A stretch of 64,000 nt of DNA from the NCBI GenBank assembly GCA_963746955.1, contig CAVVDR010000017.1, forward strand, positions 62,001-126,000. The letters run 5' to 3'. A program made the position numbers and the translations under genes. Under the pieces are notes generated by a model. That model saw only the letters and a list, made by a program, of their open reading frames with translations, made no database searches and was not told where the DNA came from. This DNA comes from DASQBT01 sp963746955 (GTDB lineage Bacteria; Pseudomonadota; Gammaproteobacteria; Burkholderiales; Thiobacillaceae). Below are positions 26,721 through 35,520 of the stretch, in pieces (the first letter of the stretch is position 1; each line of letters opens with the position of its first letter).

Positions 26721-28025
26721 ATGACGCCGAAAATCATCGTCCTTGACGACGACCCCACCGGCTCGCAGACCGTACATTCCTGCCTGCTGCTGACGCGCTG
26801 GGACGTCGGCGCGCTCAAGGCGGCGCTGGCCGATCACGCGCCGCTGTTCTTCGTCCTGACCAACACCCGCGGGATGAGCGCCGTGCGCGCCGCCGACATC
26901 ACGCGCGAAGTCTGTGTCAATCTGAAAGCGGCGCTTGCGGGCTTTGATTCGCCGGTGCTGTTCGTGTCGCGGTCCGACTCGACCCTGCGCGGGCATTATC
27001 CGGTCGAAACCGATGTCATGAACGAGGTGCTTGGGCCATTCGATGCCACCCTGCTCACTCCGGCGTTTTTCGAAGGCGGGCGCATCACGCGGGACAGCAC
27101 GCACTATCTGATGGTTGAGGGCAAGCGGGTGCCCACGCACGAGACCGAGTTCGCGCGCGATTCGGTATTCGGCTACCGCACCGCGTTTTTGCCCGATTAT
27201 GTGACCGAGAAGACTGCGGGGCGTGTGGCGGCCGGTCAGGTACGGCGCCTCGTGCTTGGCGACTTGCGCGCAGGCCGTGCGAAAGATTGGATCGCAGCGC
27301 TGGCTGACAATGCCGTCGGGGTTGTCGACGGTGAGTTGCCGGAGGACTACGACATCTTCGCCGACGCGGCGCTGGATGCCGCTGCCTGGGGAAAACGCCT
27401 GTTGTTTCGCAGCGCCGCCTCCCTGCTGACGGCGCTCGCCAGACTTCCGCCCCAACCGGTTTCCGCCCAGGCATTTTCGACACTGGTGCGGGATCATCGA
27501 CCAGGAGCCGTCATTGTCGGCTCCCATGTCACCAAGACCACCGCCCAGTTATCCGCCCTGTTGAAGCAAAGGGGGGTGGTCGGCCTGCCGCTTGATGTAG
27601 CGCGGCTGCCGTCCGCACGCGCGGAGCTGGTCAAGGCACTCTCCGCCAGTGTCGCCCATGCGCATGAGTGCGGGCTCACGCCGGTCATCTATACCAGCCG
27701 CAGGGAAGTTGCTTTTGCCACAGCTCAGGAGCGCCTGCTATTCGGCGAAGCCGTTTCGGCCACGCTGATGGACGTGGTGCGGCGGTTGCCCTCCACACTC
27801 GGCTTTCTGATCAGCAAGGGCGGCATCACGTCTAACGACATGCTCGCACGGGGGCTTGAACTGACCGCCGCGCGCGTACTCGGCCAGATTCTTCCCGGGG
27901 TGACGGTGGTGCAGACCCCGCCCGAACATCGGCTCCCCGGGTTGCCGGTCGTGATCTTTCCGGGCAACGTAGGCGATACCGGCGCGTTGGCAGAGTCGTA
28001 TCGACAACTCGCCGGGCCGGCCTGA
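26721..28025 (+). CDS. Four-carbon acid sugar kinase family protein (DUF1537)
   Basis: 434 residues with the two-domain layout of the tetronate/threonate kinase family. The N-terminal domain shows IIVLDDDPTGSQTVHS, FVLTNTRGMS and VSRSDSTLRGHYPVETD. The C-terminal nucleotide-binding domain shows FLISKGGITSNDMLARGL and IFPGNVGDTGALAESY. Characterised members (OtnK, DtnK) phosphorylate 3-oxo-tetronate or D-threonate with ATP. The neighbouring aldolase, dehydrogenase and isomerase genes that normally accompany those pathways are absent; the partner here is a phosphoketolase-like enzyme. The substrate is therefore open. Confidence 0.88.
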   Translation: MTPKIIVLDDDPTGSQTVHSCLLLTRWDVGALKAALADHAPLFFVLTNTRGMSAVRAADITREVCVNLKAALAGFDSPVLFVSRSDSTLRGHYPVETDVMNEVLGPFDATLLTPAFFEGGRITRDSTHYLMVEGKRVPTHETEFARDSVFGYRTAFLPDYVTEKTAGRVAAGQVRRLVLGDLRAGRAKDWIAALADNAVGVVDGELPEDYDIFADAALDAAAWGKRLLFRSAASLLTALARLPPQPVSAQAFSTLVRDHRPGAVIVGSHVTKTTAQLSALLKQRGVVGLPLDVARLPSARAELVKALSASVAHAHECGLTPVIYTSRREVAFATAQERLLFGEAVSATLMDVVRRLPSTLGFLISKGGITSNDMLARGLELTAARVLGQILPGVTVVQTPPEHRLPGLPVVIFPGNVGDTGALAESYRQLAGPA

Positions 28026-28129
28026 CCGGCGCCTGACAATTGCGGCTTGCCTTTCCAGTGGGTGAAGGGTGCAGCGGCAAAAACATTTGCATAGTAAGCT
28101 TGGCGTGACTGCCTGCCTCGGGTTTCCAT

Positions 28130-28909
28130 TTGCATGCTTCAGCACTGACGTTGGACGGAATCGCTCAGACCCAAGTCTTCGTGTGGTTCTACTCGGCCGC
28201 CCGCCTGCTCGGTTGGACCCAGGTCGATCCAATGCTTTCACGCCTGCCCCTGTTTTTGCGCCTGCTGCTGGCTGGCAGCCTGGCGGCCATGCTGATGCCC
28301 TGGGGCGTGGCGGGGGCGCTGTCCGATCCCCTCAGCGGGGCGGGGCTGGTGATGCTGGCGTGGGAAGGCCTGCTGGGAGCAGGCATGGGCTTCGCGGTGC
28401 GCCTGCTGTTTGCTGTCATGGAGGCGGCGCTGGGCTGGCTGGGCCAGGTTTCCGGACGCAACCTGTACCAGCCATGGCTGGCGGAAAATGCGCCGGATGA
28501 CGCGAGCTTGCGCCAACTGGGTTTCTGGCTGGCGGGGCTGGCCTTCTTTTCCGCCAACGGGCATTTGCTGCTTATCCAGGCGCTGCAGCACAGCCTCGCA
28601 GTGCTGCCGGCCGCCGCGCTGCCGGACCGGGAAGGCGCGCGCGCTCTGCTTGAGGCAGGCAGCATGATTTTTTCCACCGGCCTGCAACTGGCGCTGCCGC
28701 TGTTGCTGCTTGCGTTGCTGGTTCAAGGCGTGTTTGCCGTGGTCTCGCGCCTGCTCCCGGGGGTGGATGCCTGGTCGGTGGGCCTGAATCTGGGCGCGCT
28801 AACCCTGTTGGGCAGCCTGGCGGTTGGTGTTCCTATCCTGGTCACGCTGTTTGCCCGCGCATTGGAGCATCTACTCGGCCTGCTTTCGGCATTCCCCGCC
28901 ATCAAGTAA
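28130..28909 (+). CDS. fliR: Export gate protein FliR, separated from fliQ
   Basis: About 259 residues with six hydrophobic segments and FliR-like features (VFVWFYSAARLLGWTQVDPML, GWLGQVSGRNLYQPW, GHLLLIQALQHSLAVLP). FliR is the third component of the FliPQR gate. Start codon choice is poor: the TTG at 28130 gives the longest frame, an ATG at 28134 is in another frame and soon stops, and no clear ribosome site is present. The original start region may have been altered when the 4.4 kb cassette came to lie between fliQ and fliR. Confidence 0.88.
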   Translation: MHASALTLDGIAQTQVFVWFYSAARLLGWTQVDPMLSRLPLFLRLLLAGSLAAMLMPWGVAGALSDPLSGAGLVMLAWEGLLGAGMGFAVRLLFAVMEAALGWLGQVSGRNLYQPWLAENAPDDASLRQLGFWLAGLAFFSANGHLLLIQALQHSLAVLPAAALPDREGARALLEAGSMIFSTGLQLALPLLLLALLVQGVFAVVSRLLPGVDAWSVGLNLGALTLLGSLAVGVPILVTLFARALEHLLGLLSAFPAIK

Positions 28910-28952
28910 AATCAGCGCTTTTCCGGCCTCTCGGGCCTTGATGAGTCCTGCC

Positions 28953-29828
28953 ATGATCAAAGGAAGCCTGGTCGCCATTGTCACCCCCATGCACGAGGGT
29001 GGCAGTCTCGATCAGGCGGCGTTGCGCAAGCTGGTGGACTGGCACGTGACACAGGGCACCGACGCCATTGCGGTGGTCGGAACCACGGGCGAGTCCCCTA
29101 CCGTGGATCTGGATGAGCATTGCGAATTGATCCGCGTCACCGTGGAACAGGCGGCGGGGCGCGTTCCGGTGATCGCAGGAACCGGCGCCAATTCCACGAG
29201 TGAAGCGATCGAGCTGGCCAATTGTGCCAAGACGGCCGGCGCCGATGTGGCGCTTTCCGTTACGCCCTATTACAACAAGCCGACCCAGGAAGGTCTGTAC
29301 CGCCATTTCAAGGCCATTGCCGAGGCGGTGGACCTGCCGACGATCCTATACAACGTGCCGGGACGCACCGGGGTGGACATGAGCAATGACACCACCCTTA
29401 AGTTGGCGCAGATCCCAAACATCGTCGGCACCAAGGATGCAACCGGCAGCATCGAGCGCAATAGCGATCTGATTCTCCGTCGTCCAAAGGGCTTTGCCAT
29501 TTACACCGGCGACGACGCAACGGGCCTGGCCTGCCTGTTGCTGGGCGGAGATGGGGTGATTTCCGTCACCGCCAACGTCGCGCCCGGCTTGATGCACCAG
29601 ATGTGCGAGGCGGCATTTGCCGGGAACCTTGAGCGCGCTCGCGAGATCAATGCAAGGTTATTCCTGCTGCACACCAAACTGTTCGTCGAGGCCAACCCCA
29701 TTCCGGTCAAGTGGGCGCTGGCGGAAATGGGCAAAATTTCCAGGGGCATCCGCTTGCCCCTGACCCCCTTGTCGGAGGCGCATCATGAAACCCTGCGTTC
29801 CGCGATGAGACATGCCGGAATTATGTAA
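28953..29828 (+). CDS. dapA: 4-hydroxy-tetrahydrodipicolinate synthase
   Basis: A 291-residue class I aldolase of lysine and peptidoglycan precursor synthesis, condensing pyruvate with aspartate semialdehyde. Motifs include GTTGESPTV, the tyrosine in TPYYNKPTQEGLY, YNVPGRTGVDM and the Schiff-base lysine in IVGTKDATGSIER. The ATG at 28953 gives the normal N-terminus (MIKGSLVAIVTPM). bamC follows after 6 bases, the conserved dapA-bamC pairing. Confidence 0.96.
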   Translation: MIKGSLVAIVTPMHEGGSLDQAALRKLVDWHVTQGTDAIAVVGTTGESPTVDLDEHCELIRVTVEQAAGRVPVIAGTGANSTSEAIELANCAKTAGADVALSVTPYYNKPTQEGLYRHFKAIAEAVDLPTILYNVPGRTGVDMSNDTTLKLAQIPNIVGTKDATGSIERNSDLILRRPKGFAIYTGDDATGLACLLLGGDGVISVTANVAPGLMHQMCEAAFAGNLERAREINARLFLLHTKLFVEANPIPVKWALAEMGKISRGIRLPLTPLSEAHHETLRSAMRHAGIM

Positions 29829-29834
29829 GGAGAG

Positions 29835-30956
29835 ATGGGCGTGCGTGTATTACCCTTGATGTTGGCTGGTCTGTTTTTGCTTTCCGGTTGCGGTTCGTTA
29901 GGCATATTTGAATCCAAAGGAGTCGATTACAAATCCGCCAAGAGCCGCGACACCAATACGCTGGAAGTCCCGCCCGATCTGATTGCACCAAGCGGCGACA
30001 ACCGTTATGCCGTGCCCGACGCCGAAGGCAGCACCGCGACGTATTCGGCCTACAGCAAGGAGCGCAAGGAGCAGCCGGCGACCGGGCAGGCCTTGCTGCC
30101 CGATCAGGACAAGGTGCGGATCGAACGGGCGGGCTCACAGCGCTGGCTGGTGGTGAACGAGGCTCCGGACAAAGTGTGGCCGGTTATCAAGGACTTCTGG
30201 CAGGAGCTGGGCTTTGTCATCAATCTGGAATCCAAGGATACCGGGGTGATGGAGACCGACTGGGCCGAGAACCGCGCCAACATTCCGCAGGACGTGATCC
30301 GCCGCACCATCGGCAAAGTGTTCGAGGGTATGTATTCGACCCCGGTGCGCGACAAGTTCCGCACCCGGATCGAGAAGGGCGCCAACGGCGGCACGGAGAT
30401 CTACATCAGCCACCGTGGCATGGAGGAAATCTATACGAGTGAGGGCAAGGATCAGACGAAGTGGCAACCGCGTCCGCCCGACCCGGAACTGGAGGCGGAG
30501 ATGCTGCGCCGACTGATGGTGCGTTTCGGCGTGGATGAGGCGCAGGCGAAGAGCATGCTGGCCAAGCAGACCACCCCGGAGCAGGCCCGCATCGTCAGGA
30601 ATGGGGATGTCGCCAGTCTGGAAATGGATGAAGCCTTTGACCGGGCCTGGCGCAGGGTCGGACTGGCTCTGGATCGGGTCGGCTTTGCGGTGGAAGACCG
30701 CGACCGGACCAAGGGGGTTTATTATGTGCGCTACATCGACCCTGAAATCGACAATGCAAGCAAGAAGGACGACGGCTTTCTGTCCAAGTTGGCCTTCTGG
30801 AAAAGCAAGAAAGATCAAAACTCTCCCCAACTGCAGATCGTGGTGGCGGAAGCGGGCGAGAAGAGTCACGTGACGGTGGAGGCCGATAAGGGCAAGACCG
30901 TGGACAGCGCGACGCGAAACCGCATCATCAACCTGCTGCATAAAGAACTGAAATGA
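29835..30956 (+). CDS. bamC: Outer membrane assembly lipoprotein BamC (NlpB)
   Basis: A 373-residue lipoprotein with signal sequence VLPLMLAGLFLLSGCGS. The lipobox LSGC gives an acylated cysteine at about residue 19. The disordered N-terminal region (YKSAKSRDTNTLEVPPDLI) that contacts BamD is present, followed by two helix-grip domains (ending RNRIINLLHKELK). It belongs to the BAM complex at the inner face of the outer membrane. The GTG/ATG cluster at the start is ambiguous by a few codons; an AGGAGAG ribosome site precedes the ATG used. Confidence 0.92.
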   Translation: MGVRVLPLMLAGLFLLSGCGSLGIFESKGVDYKSAKSRDTNTLEVPPDLIAPSGDNRYAVPDAEGSTATYSAYSKERKEQPATGQALLPDQDKVRIERAGSQRWLVVNEAPDKVWPVIKDFWQELGFVINLESKDTGVMETDWAENRANIPQDVIRRTIGKVFEGMYSTPVRDKFRTRIEKGANGGTEIYISHRGMEEIYTSEGKDQTKWQPRPPDPELEAEMLRRLMVRFGVDEAQAKSMLAKQTTPEQARIVRNGDVASLEMDEAFDRAWRRVGLALDRVGFAVEDRDRTKGVYYVRYIDPEIDNASKKDDGFLSKLAFWKSKKDQNSPQLQIVVAEAGEKSHVTVEADKGKTVDSATRNRIINLLHKELK

Positions 30957-31720
30957 TCCGCTTCGCCAGCCTGGGCAGCGGCAGCGAAGGCAACGGGCTG
31001 GTGGTGGAGGCAGGTCGAACCCGCGTCCTGCTGGATTGCGGGTTTGGTTTGAGCGAGACTGCACAGCGCCTTGCCCGCCTGGGCTTGGCGCCGGATCAGT
31101 TGTGCGCCATCGCGGTCACCCACGAGCACTCGGATCACATCAGCGGGGTGGCGCGATTTGCCCGCAAGCATGGACTGCCGGTCTGGCTCACCCACGGCAC
31201 GCGCATCATGTGGGAGACGCAGGAAGACAGTTTGCCGGAAATGCGGATCTTCGACAGCCACAGCAGCTTTGCGGTGGAGGAAGTTGAAATTCGCCCCTAC
31301 CCGGTGCCGCACGATGCGCGCGAACCGGTGCAGTTCGTATTCTCCGACGGCGGGGCAAGCCTGGGGGTGCTGACTGATGCCGGGTGCATCACGCCGCATA
31401 TCGAGGCCATGTTAAGCGGACTGGATGCCCTGGTGCTGGAGTGCAATCATGACTGCCAGATGCTGCGCGACGGGCCGTATCCTTCGGGACTCAAGCAGAG
31501 GGTAGGGGGGCGCCTGGGGCATCTGGAGAACGGCCAGGCTGCGGCTTTGCTGAAAAAAGTGGATTGTTCGCGGTTCAAGCATGTCTTGGCCGCGCATATT
31601 TCCAAGAAGAACAATACGCCGGCCCTGGCCCGCAGGGCGCTGGCCGAAGCGCTTGATTGCGCGGAGGAGTGGGTAGGCGTGGCCCGCCAGGAGGACGGAT
31701 TTGACTGGCGGTCGATTTGA
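30953..31720 (+). CDS. Metallo-beta-lactamase-fold hydrolase (YycJ/WalJ-like)
   Basis: A 255-residue MBL-fold protein overlapping the bamC stop by 4 bases. The metal-binding HxHxDH motif is HEHSDH, with further ligands in the ECNHD segment and the late histidine in LAAHISKKNN. The N-terminus RFASLGSGSEGNGLVVE is typical of the YycJ group, thought to be exonuclease-like. The dapA-bamC-MBL order is common in betaproteobacteria. Confidence 0.9.
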   Translation: MIRFASLGSGSEGNGLVVEAGRTRVLLDCGFGLSETAQRLARLGLAPDQLCAIAVTHEHSDHISGVARFARKHGLPVWLTHGTRIMWETQEDSLPEMRIFDSHSSFAVEEVEIRPYPVPHDAREPVQFVFSDGGASLGVLTDAGCITPHIEAMLSGLDALVLECNHDCQMLRDGPYPSGLKQRVGGRLGHLENGQAAALLKKVDCSRFKHVLAAHISKKNNTPALARRALAEALDCAEEWVGVARQEDGFDWRSI

Positions 31721-31735
31721 TGTGACCGCAGTGTG

Positions 31736-31809
31736 CGCGGAGTTCGCAGAGCGGGTTCGCTCTTGCAAAATCCGGCGCCCTCTGCGAACTTCGCGGTAAG
31801 AGTTTTTTT
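31736..31809 (+). terminator. Inverted repeat with T-tract, likely terminator
   Basis: A 16-base arm at 31736-31751 and its complement at 31780-31795 (one G-T pair) form a strong hairpin, followed after 7 bases by a run of T (31803-31809). It lies between the MBL gene and the RhlE-like helicase and would end the dapA-bamC-MBL transcript. The arms resemble the dispersed GCAGAG/CTCTGCG repeats seen in many environmental proteobacteria. Confidence 0.65.
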
Positions 31810-31827
31810 GCTGCATTGAAAGACGGA

Positions 31828-33126
31828 ATGAGTTTTGCAGACCTGGGGTTACGCCCCGAAATACTTAATGCCCTGGCCGATTGCGGCTACAAGGAACCGA
31901 CGCCGATTCAGGCGGCGGTGATTCCTGTCGCGCTGCAGGGCCAGGATATTCTTGCCGCAGCGCAGACCGGCACCGGCAAGACCGCCGGTTTTGCCCTGCC
32001 CCTTATCGAGCGTCTGGCGCCCCAGGCCAATAGCAGCACTTCACCGGCCAAGCATCCGATCCGTGCCCTGATCCTGACCCCCACGCGTGAGTTGGCAATC
32101 CAGGTGGAAGAGAGCATCAAGACCTACATCAAACACCTGCCGCTGCGTTCCCTGGTGGTGTACGGCGGGGTCAACATCGATACCCAGATACCGATTCTCA
32201 AGACCGGCGTGGAGATCCTGGTGGCGACGCCCGGCCGTTTGCTCGACCACGTGCAGAACAAGACCCTGAACCTGTCCCAGGTGAACGTGCTGGTGCTGGA
32301 TGAAGCGGACCGTATGCTGGACATGGGCTTCATGCCCGACCTCAAGCGCATCGTCGCCCTGTTGCCCGTCATGCGCCAGAACATGATGTTCTCCGCCACC
32401 TTCCCGGATGAAATCCAGCGTCTGGCAAACAGCATCCTGAAAAATCCCCAACGCATTGAAGTCGCGCGCCGCAATGCGGTGGCGGACAACCTGACTGAAA
32501 TCGTCCATCCGGTGCATCACGAACGCAAGCGCGCCCTGCTGGTGCATCTGGTCAAGAGCCGCCAGCTTAGCCAGGTGCTGGTCTTTACCGGCACCAAAAT
32601 CGGCGCCAACCGCCTGGCCAATGAACTGAACAAGGCCGGCCTGCATGCCACCGCCATCCACGGTGACAAGTCGCAGCAGGAGCGGATCAAGGCGCTGGAT
32701 GCCTTCAAGGCGGGAGAGGCGCATATCCTGGTGGCCACCGACGTGGCCGCTCGCGGCCTCGATATCGAGGCCCTGCCGCACGTGGTGAACTACGATCTGC
32801 CGCACAATGCCGAGGACTACGTGCACCGCATCGGCCGCACCGGCCGCGCCGGCGCCAGCGGCGAGGCGCTGTCCCTGGTGTCGGAAAGCGAAACGCGCTA
32901 TCTGAAGGACATAGAAAGGCTTCTTGGCCGGACCATCGAGCAGCAATTGGTTACCGGCTTTTCTCCTGGCGCCGCGGAAGTTCCCGCCTATCGGGCGCCC
33001 GCAGCGCAGCCGTCCCCACCGCCGTCCACGCCGCGGCCTGCGATTGTTTCCAGCCCCGTGCCGCACAAGCGCCCTGCGAGGCAGGTTGCGGCGCTTTTCA
33101 TCGCGCCCGCACCGCGCCCGGAATGA
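31828..33126 (+). CDS. rhlE: RhlE-like DEAD-box RNA helicase
   Basis: About 432 residues. The Q motif (PTPIQAAVIP), Walker A (AQTGTGKT), PTRELA, the DEAD box (LDEADRMLDMGF), FSATFP, ATDVAARGLDI and HRIGRTGRAG are all intact. The C-terminal tail is proline-rich and basic. The ATG at 31828 matches the RhlE start (MSFADLGL); a TTG four codons earlier is possible. Members remodel rRNA and mRNA structures. Its stop overlaps the next start (ATGA). Confidence 0.93.
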   Translation: MSFADLGLRPEILNALADCGYKEPTPIQAAVIPVALQGQDILAAAQTGTGKTAGFALPLIERLAPQANSSTSPAKHPIRALILTPTRELAIQVEESIKTYIKHLPLRSLVVYGGVNIDTQIPILKTGVEILVATPGRLLDHVQNKTLNLSQVNVLVLDEADRMLDMGFMPDLKRIVALLPVMRQNMMFSATFPDEIQRLANSILKNPQRIEVARRNAVADNLTEIVHPVHHERKRALLVHLVKSRQLSQVLVFTGTKIGANRLANELNKAGLHATAIHGDKSQQERIKALDAFKAGEAHILVATDVAARGLDIEALPHVVNYDLPHNAEDYVHRIGRTGRAGASGEALSLVSESETRYLKDIERLLGRTIEQQLVTGFSPGAAEVPAYRAPAAQPSPPPSTPRPAIVSSPVPHKRPARQVAALFIAPAPRPE

Positions 33127-33953
33127 ACGCAGACTCCCGCCTGATCGAGCTGGCATGCCAGCCGGAACAGGACTGGGATCTAGGCTATGGCGCACTGTTG
33201 ATTGCCGCAGCCGAGTACCCAGACCTGGATGTGGGCTTCTACCAGGCGCGGCTGGATCAGCTCGGACACAAGGCAGCCAGCCGCATGCCGGACACCGACG
33301 ACTGGGCGGAGAAGTTGTCTGCCTTCAACGACTTTCTGTTTCAGGAAGAAGGCTTCCAGGGCAATGACGCGGATAGCTTCGAGCCCAGAAACAGCTACCT
33401 CAACGACGTGCTGGACGGGCATATCGGCATTCCCATTTCGCTCGCGCTCGTCATGATGGAAGTGGGCCGCCGTGCCGGCCTGGCTTTTCAGGGCGTTTCG
33501 TTCCCCGGCCATTTCCTGGTCAAGCTTGCCGTGCCGGGCGGCGAAGTGGTGATCGACCCGTACCATGGCGGACTTGCGCTGAGCGTCGAGCAGCTCGAGG
33601 CGCGGCTCAAGGAAATGTATCCCGATCCACCGCGGCCCGAACTGGCCAACGTGCTGGGCACCGCGGACAAACGCGAGATCCTCTGCCGAATGCTGCGTAA
33701 CCTCAAGCGCTATTACGTGCAGGAGGGAGCAGATGACAAAGCGCTGGGCGTGATGAACCAGTTGCTTATCCTCGATCCGGATAACCTGGCCGAGCAGCGC
33801 GAGCGGGGAGCACATTACCTGCGTATGGAAGCCTATCGCGCCGCCCTGGCCGACCTTTCCCATTGCCTGGAACAAGCCGGCATCGATGACGACATCGAAA
33901 CCCTGCGCATGCAGGTCAGCAATCTGCGCATGAGGGTGGCGCGCCTGAATTAG
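33123..33953 (+). CDS. SirB1 family protein (transglutaminase-like with TPR)
   Basis: 276 residues. The N-terminal half is the SirB1/transglutaminase-like domain with NSYLNDVLDGHIGIPISLALV and FPGHFLVKL. A C-terminal part of paired helices (GVMNQLLILDPDNLAEQRERG) forms tetratricopeptide-like repeats. The usual family length is about 270-280 residues. Function is not established; it overlaps the helicase stop by 4 bases. Confidence 0.87.
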   Translation: MNADSRLIELACQPEQDWDLGYGALLIAAAEYPDLDVGFYQARLDQLGHKAASRMPDTDDWAEKLSAFNDFLFQEEGFQGNDADSFEPRNSYLNDVLDGHIGIPISLALVMMEVGRRAGLAFQGVSFPGHFLVKLAVPGGEVVIDPYHGGLALSVEQLEARLKEMYPDPPRPELANVLGTADKREILCRMLRNLKRYYVQEGADDKALGVMNQLLILDPDNLAEQRERGAHYLRMEAYRAALADLSHCLEQAGIDDDIETLRMQVSNLRMRVARLN

Positions 33954-34021
33954 TCTTGCCGTCATTGCGTGCGACGCGCGGCAATCCAGAAATTACGAAG
34001 CTGATCAACCCAACGCCCACC

Positions 34022-34372
34022 ATGTCCTGGGAACTTCTTCTGCTCCTGCCCATAGGCGGAGTCCTCTACTGGTGGATGGACAATCTGAAAGCGCGGGAAA
34101 TCGCGGTCCAGGTGGGCAAGCAGGCCTGCCGCGACCGCGACCTGCAATTTCTCGACGACACCGTCGCCCTGGTCAAAACCGCATTCAGGCGTGATGTCGA
34201 CGGAGCCCTGACCTTTTTGCGCATCTACCGATTCGAGTTTTCCGACACCGGAGACAACCGCCGCGACGGCGATGTCACCCTGCTGGGCAAGAAGGTGGAA
34301 TGGGTGCGGGTGGGGGATGAGATGATGGAAGGGAACGCTAACGCGGTTCCGTTTCAGCGCACGATCCATTGA
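34022..34372 (+). CDS. DUF3301 family membrane-anchored protein
   Basis: A 116-residue protein from the ATG at 34022: an N-terminal transmembrane helix (WELLLLLPIGGVLYWWM), then a small conserved domain (REIAVQVGKQACRDRDLQFLDDTV, RIYRFEFSDTGDNR, GDVTLLGKKVEW). The pattern matches DUF3301, of unknown function. An in-frame upstream extension to 33956 lacks conserved features. Confidence 0.82.
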   Translation: MSWELLLLLPIGGVLYWWMDNLKAREIAVQVGKQACRDRDLQFLDDTVALVKTAFRRDVDGALTFLRIYRFEFSDTGDNRRDGDVTLLGKKVEWVRVGDEMMEGNANAVPFQRTIH

Positions 34373-34756
34373 GGAAACGCTGGTGTCGAACGACGCGACC
34401 CCTTTGATTCTGTTTTTGACGCCGGTTAGCTCATTCGTTTGAGGCCACGAGGAGGCCGAGCCAATGGAAAAAGCAGACATTTCAGTCTATCTCAAGCCAC
34501 CAGCTATCCGCAGTGCATAAAGGTGGCGACGAGTTACAAGAACTATTGTTCGATCAGGAGAGACCTGAGAAGGGCCAATGCCATTTGAGAATACGTCAAT
34601 AATCTTCATCAGAAGTGACCTGCCCCCGTCTTTAGCGCCCGCTTTTGGTTAGCAAATTCCAAGTTGTAAATGTATCCGATTTCCGATTCTGTTTTGTCAT
34701 CGGGCAATCCTGTCCGGCAGCGCGCCGCGACCCGCCCAATGAACAAGGAGCCCCGC
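34373..34756. other. Intergenic gap between convergent genes
   Basis: 384 bases between DUF3301 and the FNR-like gene. No convincing gene, RNA or repeat family was seen. The base composition is less GC-rich than the neighbours, and it may hold decayed sequence, but nothing specific can be claimed. Confidence 0.35.
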
Positions 34757-35461
34757 TCACCACCACTTCTCGAATATCACCCGGCTGGCCGGCACGCCCA
34801 GCTCTTTGAGCAGGCTGCTCATGTCTTCCACCATGCCCTGCGGGCCGCACAGGTAGAACAGGGTGTTGGGCGGGGCGTTGAGGGCGGCGATCTTGTGCTT
34901 GTTGATGCGTCCGGTCTGGCCGCTCCAGTGCGGGCTCGGCTGGGTGACGGTGATTTCCAGGCTGAGGTGGGTATGCTTGCGCGCCGATTGTTCGAGTTCT
35001 TCGCGGAACAGGATTTCTTCCGGCTGGCTTACGCTGTAGTACAGCGTGGCGTGCGTTTCCGGCGAGGCGTCGCGCACGTGGCGAAAGATGGAAAGCAGGG
35101 GGGTGACACCGACACCGCCGCCGATCAAGACGATGTCCTCGCCCATTTCCGGCAAGAAGACAAACGGCCCCTGGCCGCGAGAAACTGTCAGGCGCTCGCC
35201 TTCCTTTGCTTGCCGGTGCAACCATTGGGTGACTGGGTGTTTGGAACTGGTCTTGATCGCGAGTTCCACCCGACCCTTGCGCAGGGGAGAGGTAGTTGCC
35301 GAATAACCGCCGGTATGGGCCTGGCCGTCGATGTCGACGAAAATCTCGATCCACTGGCCAGGTAGAAAGCCGAATGCCGGGTCGTCGATTTCCAGTTCAA
35401 AGGCCTTGATGGTGGGCGTTGCCGGCCAGACGCGGGCGATGCGGGCAGTGAATCTTTGCAA
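34757..35461 (-). CDS. FNR-like FAD/NAD(P)-binding oxidoreductase
   Basis: A 234-residue flavoprotein reductase. The FAD-binding part has FLPGQWIEIFVDI and GGYSATTSP; the nucleotide-binding part has IVLIGGGVGVTPLLS and LFYLCGPQGMVEDM, with a C-terminal aromatic (FEKWW). No ferredoxin domain is fused. It transfers electrons between NAD(P)H and an unknown partner. It lies 60 bases upstream (minus strand) of nothing related; msrB is next on the same strand. Confidence 0.87.
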   Translation of the reverse strand: MQRFTARIARVWPATPTIKAFELEIDDPAFGFLPGQWIEIFVDIDGQAHTGGYSATTSPLRKGRVELAIKTSSKHPVTQWLHRQAKEGERLTVSRGQGPFVFLPEMGEDIVLIGGGVGVTPLLSIFRHVRDASPETHATLYYSVSQPEEILFREELEQSARKHTHLSLEITVTQPSPHWSGQTGRINKHKIAALNAPPNTLFYLCGPQGMVEDMSSLLKELGVPASRVIFEKWW

Positions 35462-35520
35462 GGGTTTCCTAATGGCTGGGCCGAACGAAGCGCCGCGTGT
35501 TTCTCACGTGGGTGTTGAAT

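Noticed and set aside
23568..28129. An insertion sequence or transposon carrying the cassette
   Set aside because: No transposase gene, terminal inverted repeat or target duplication was found at the edges.
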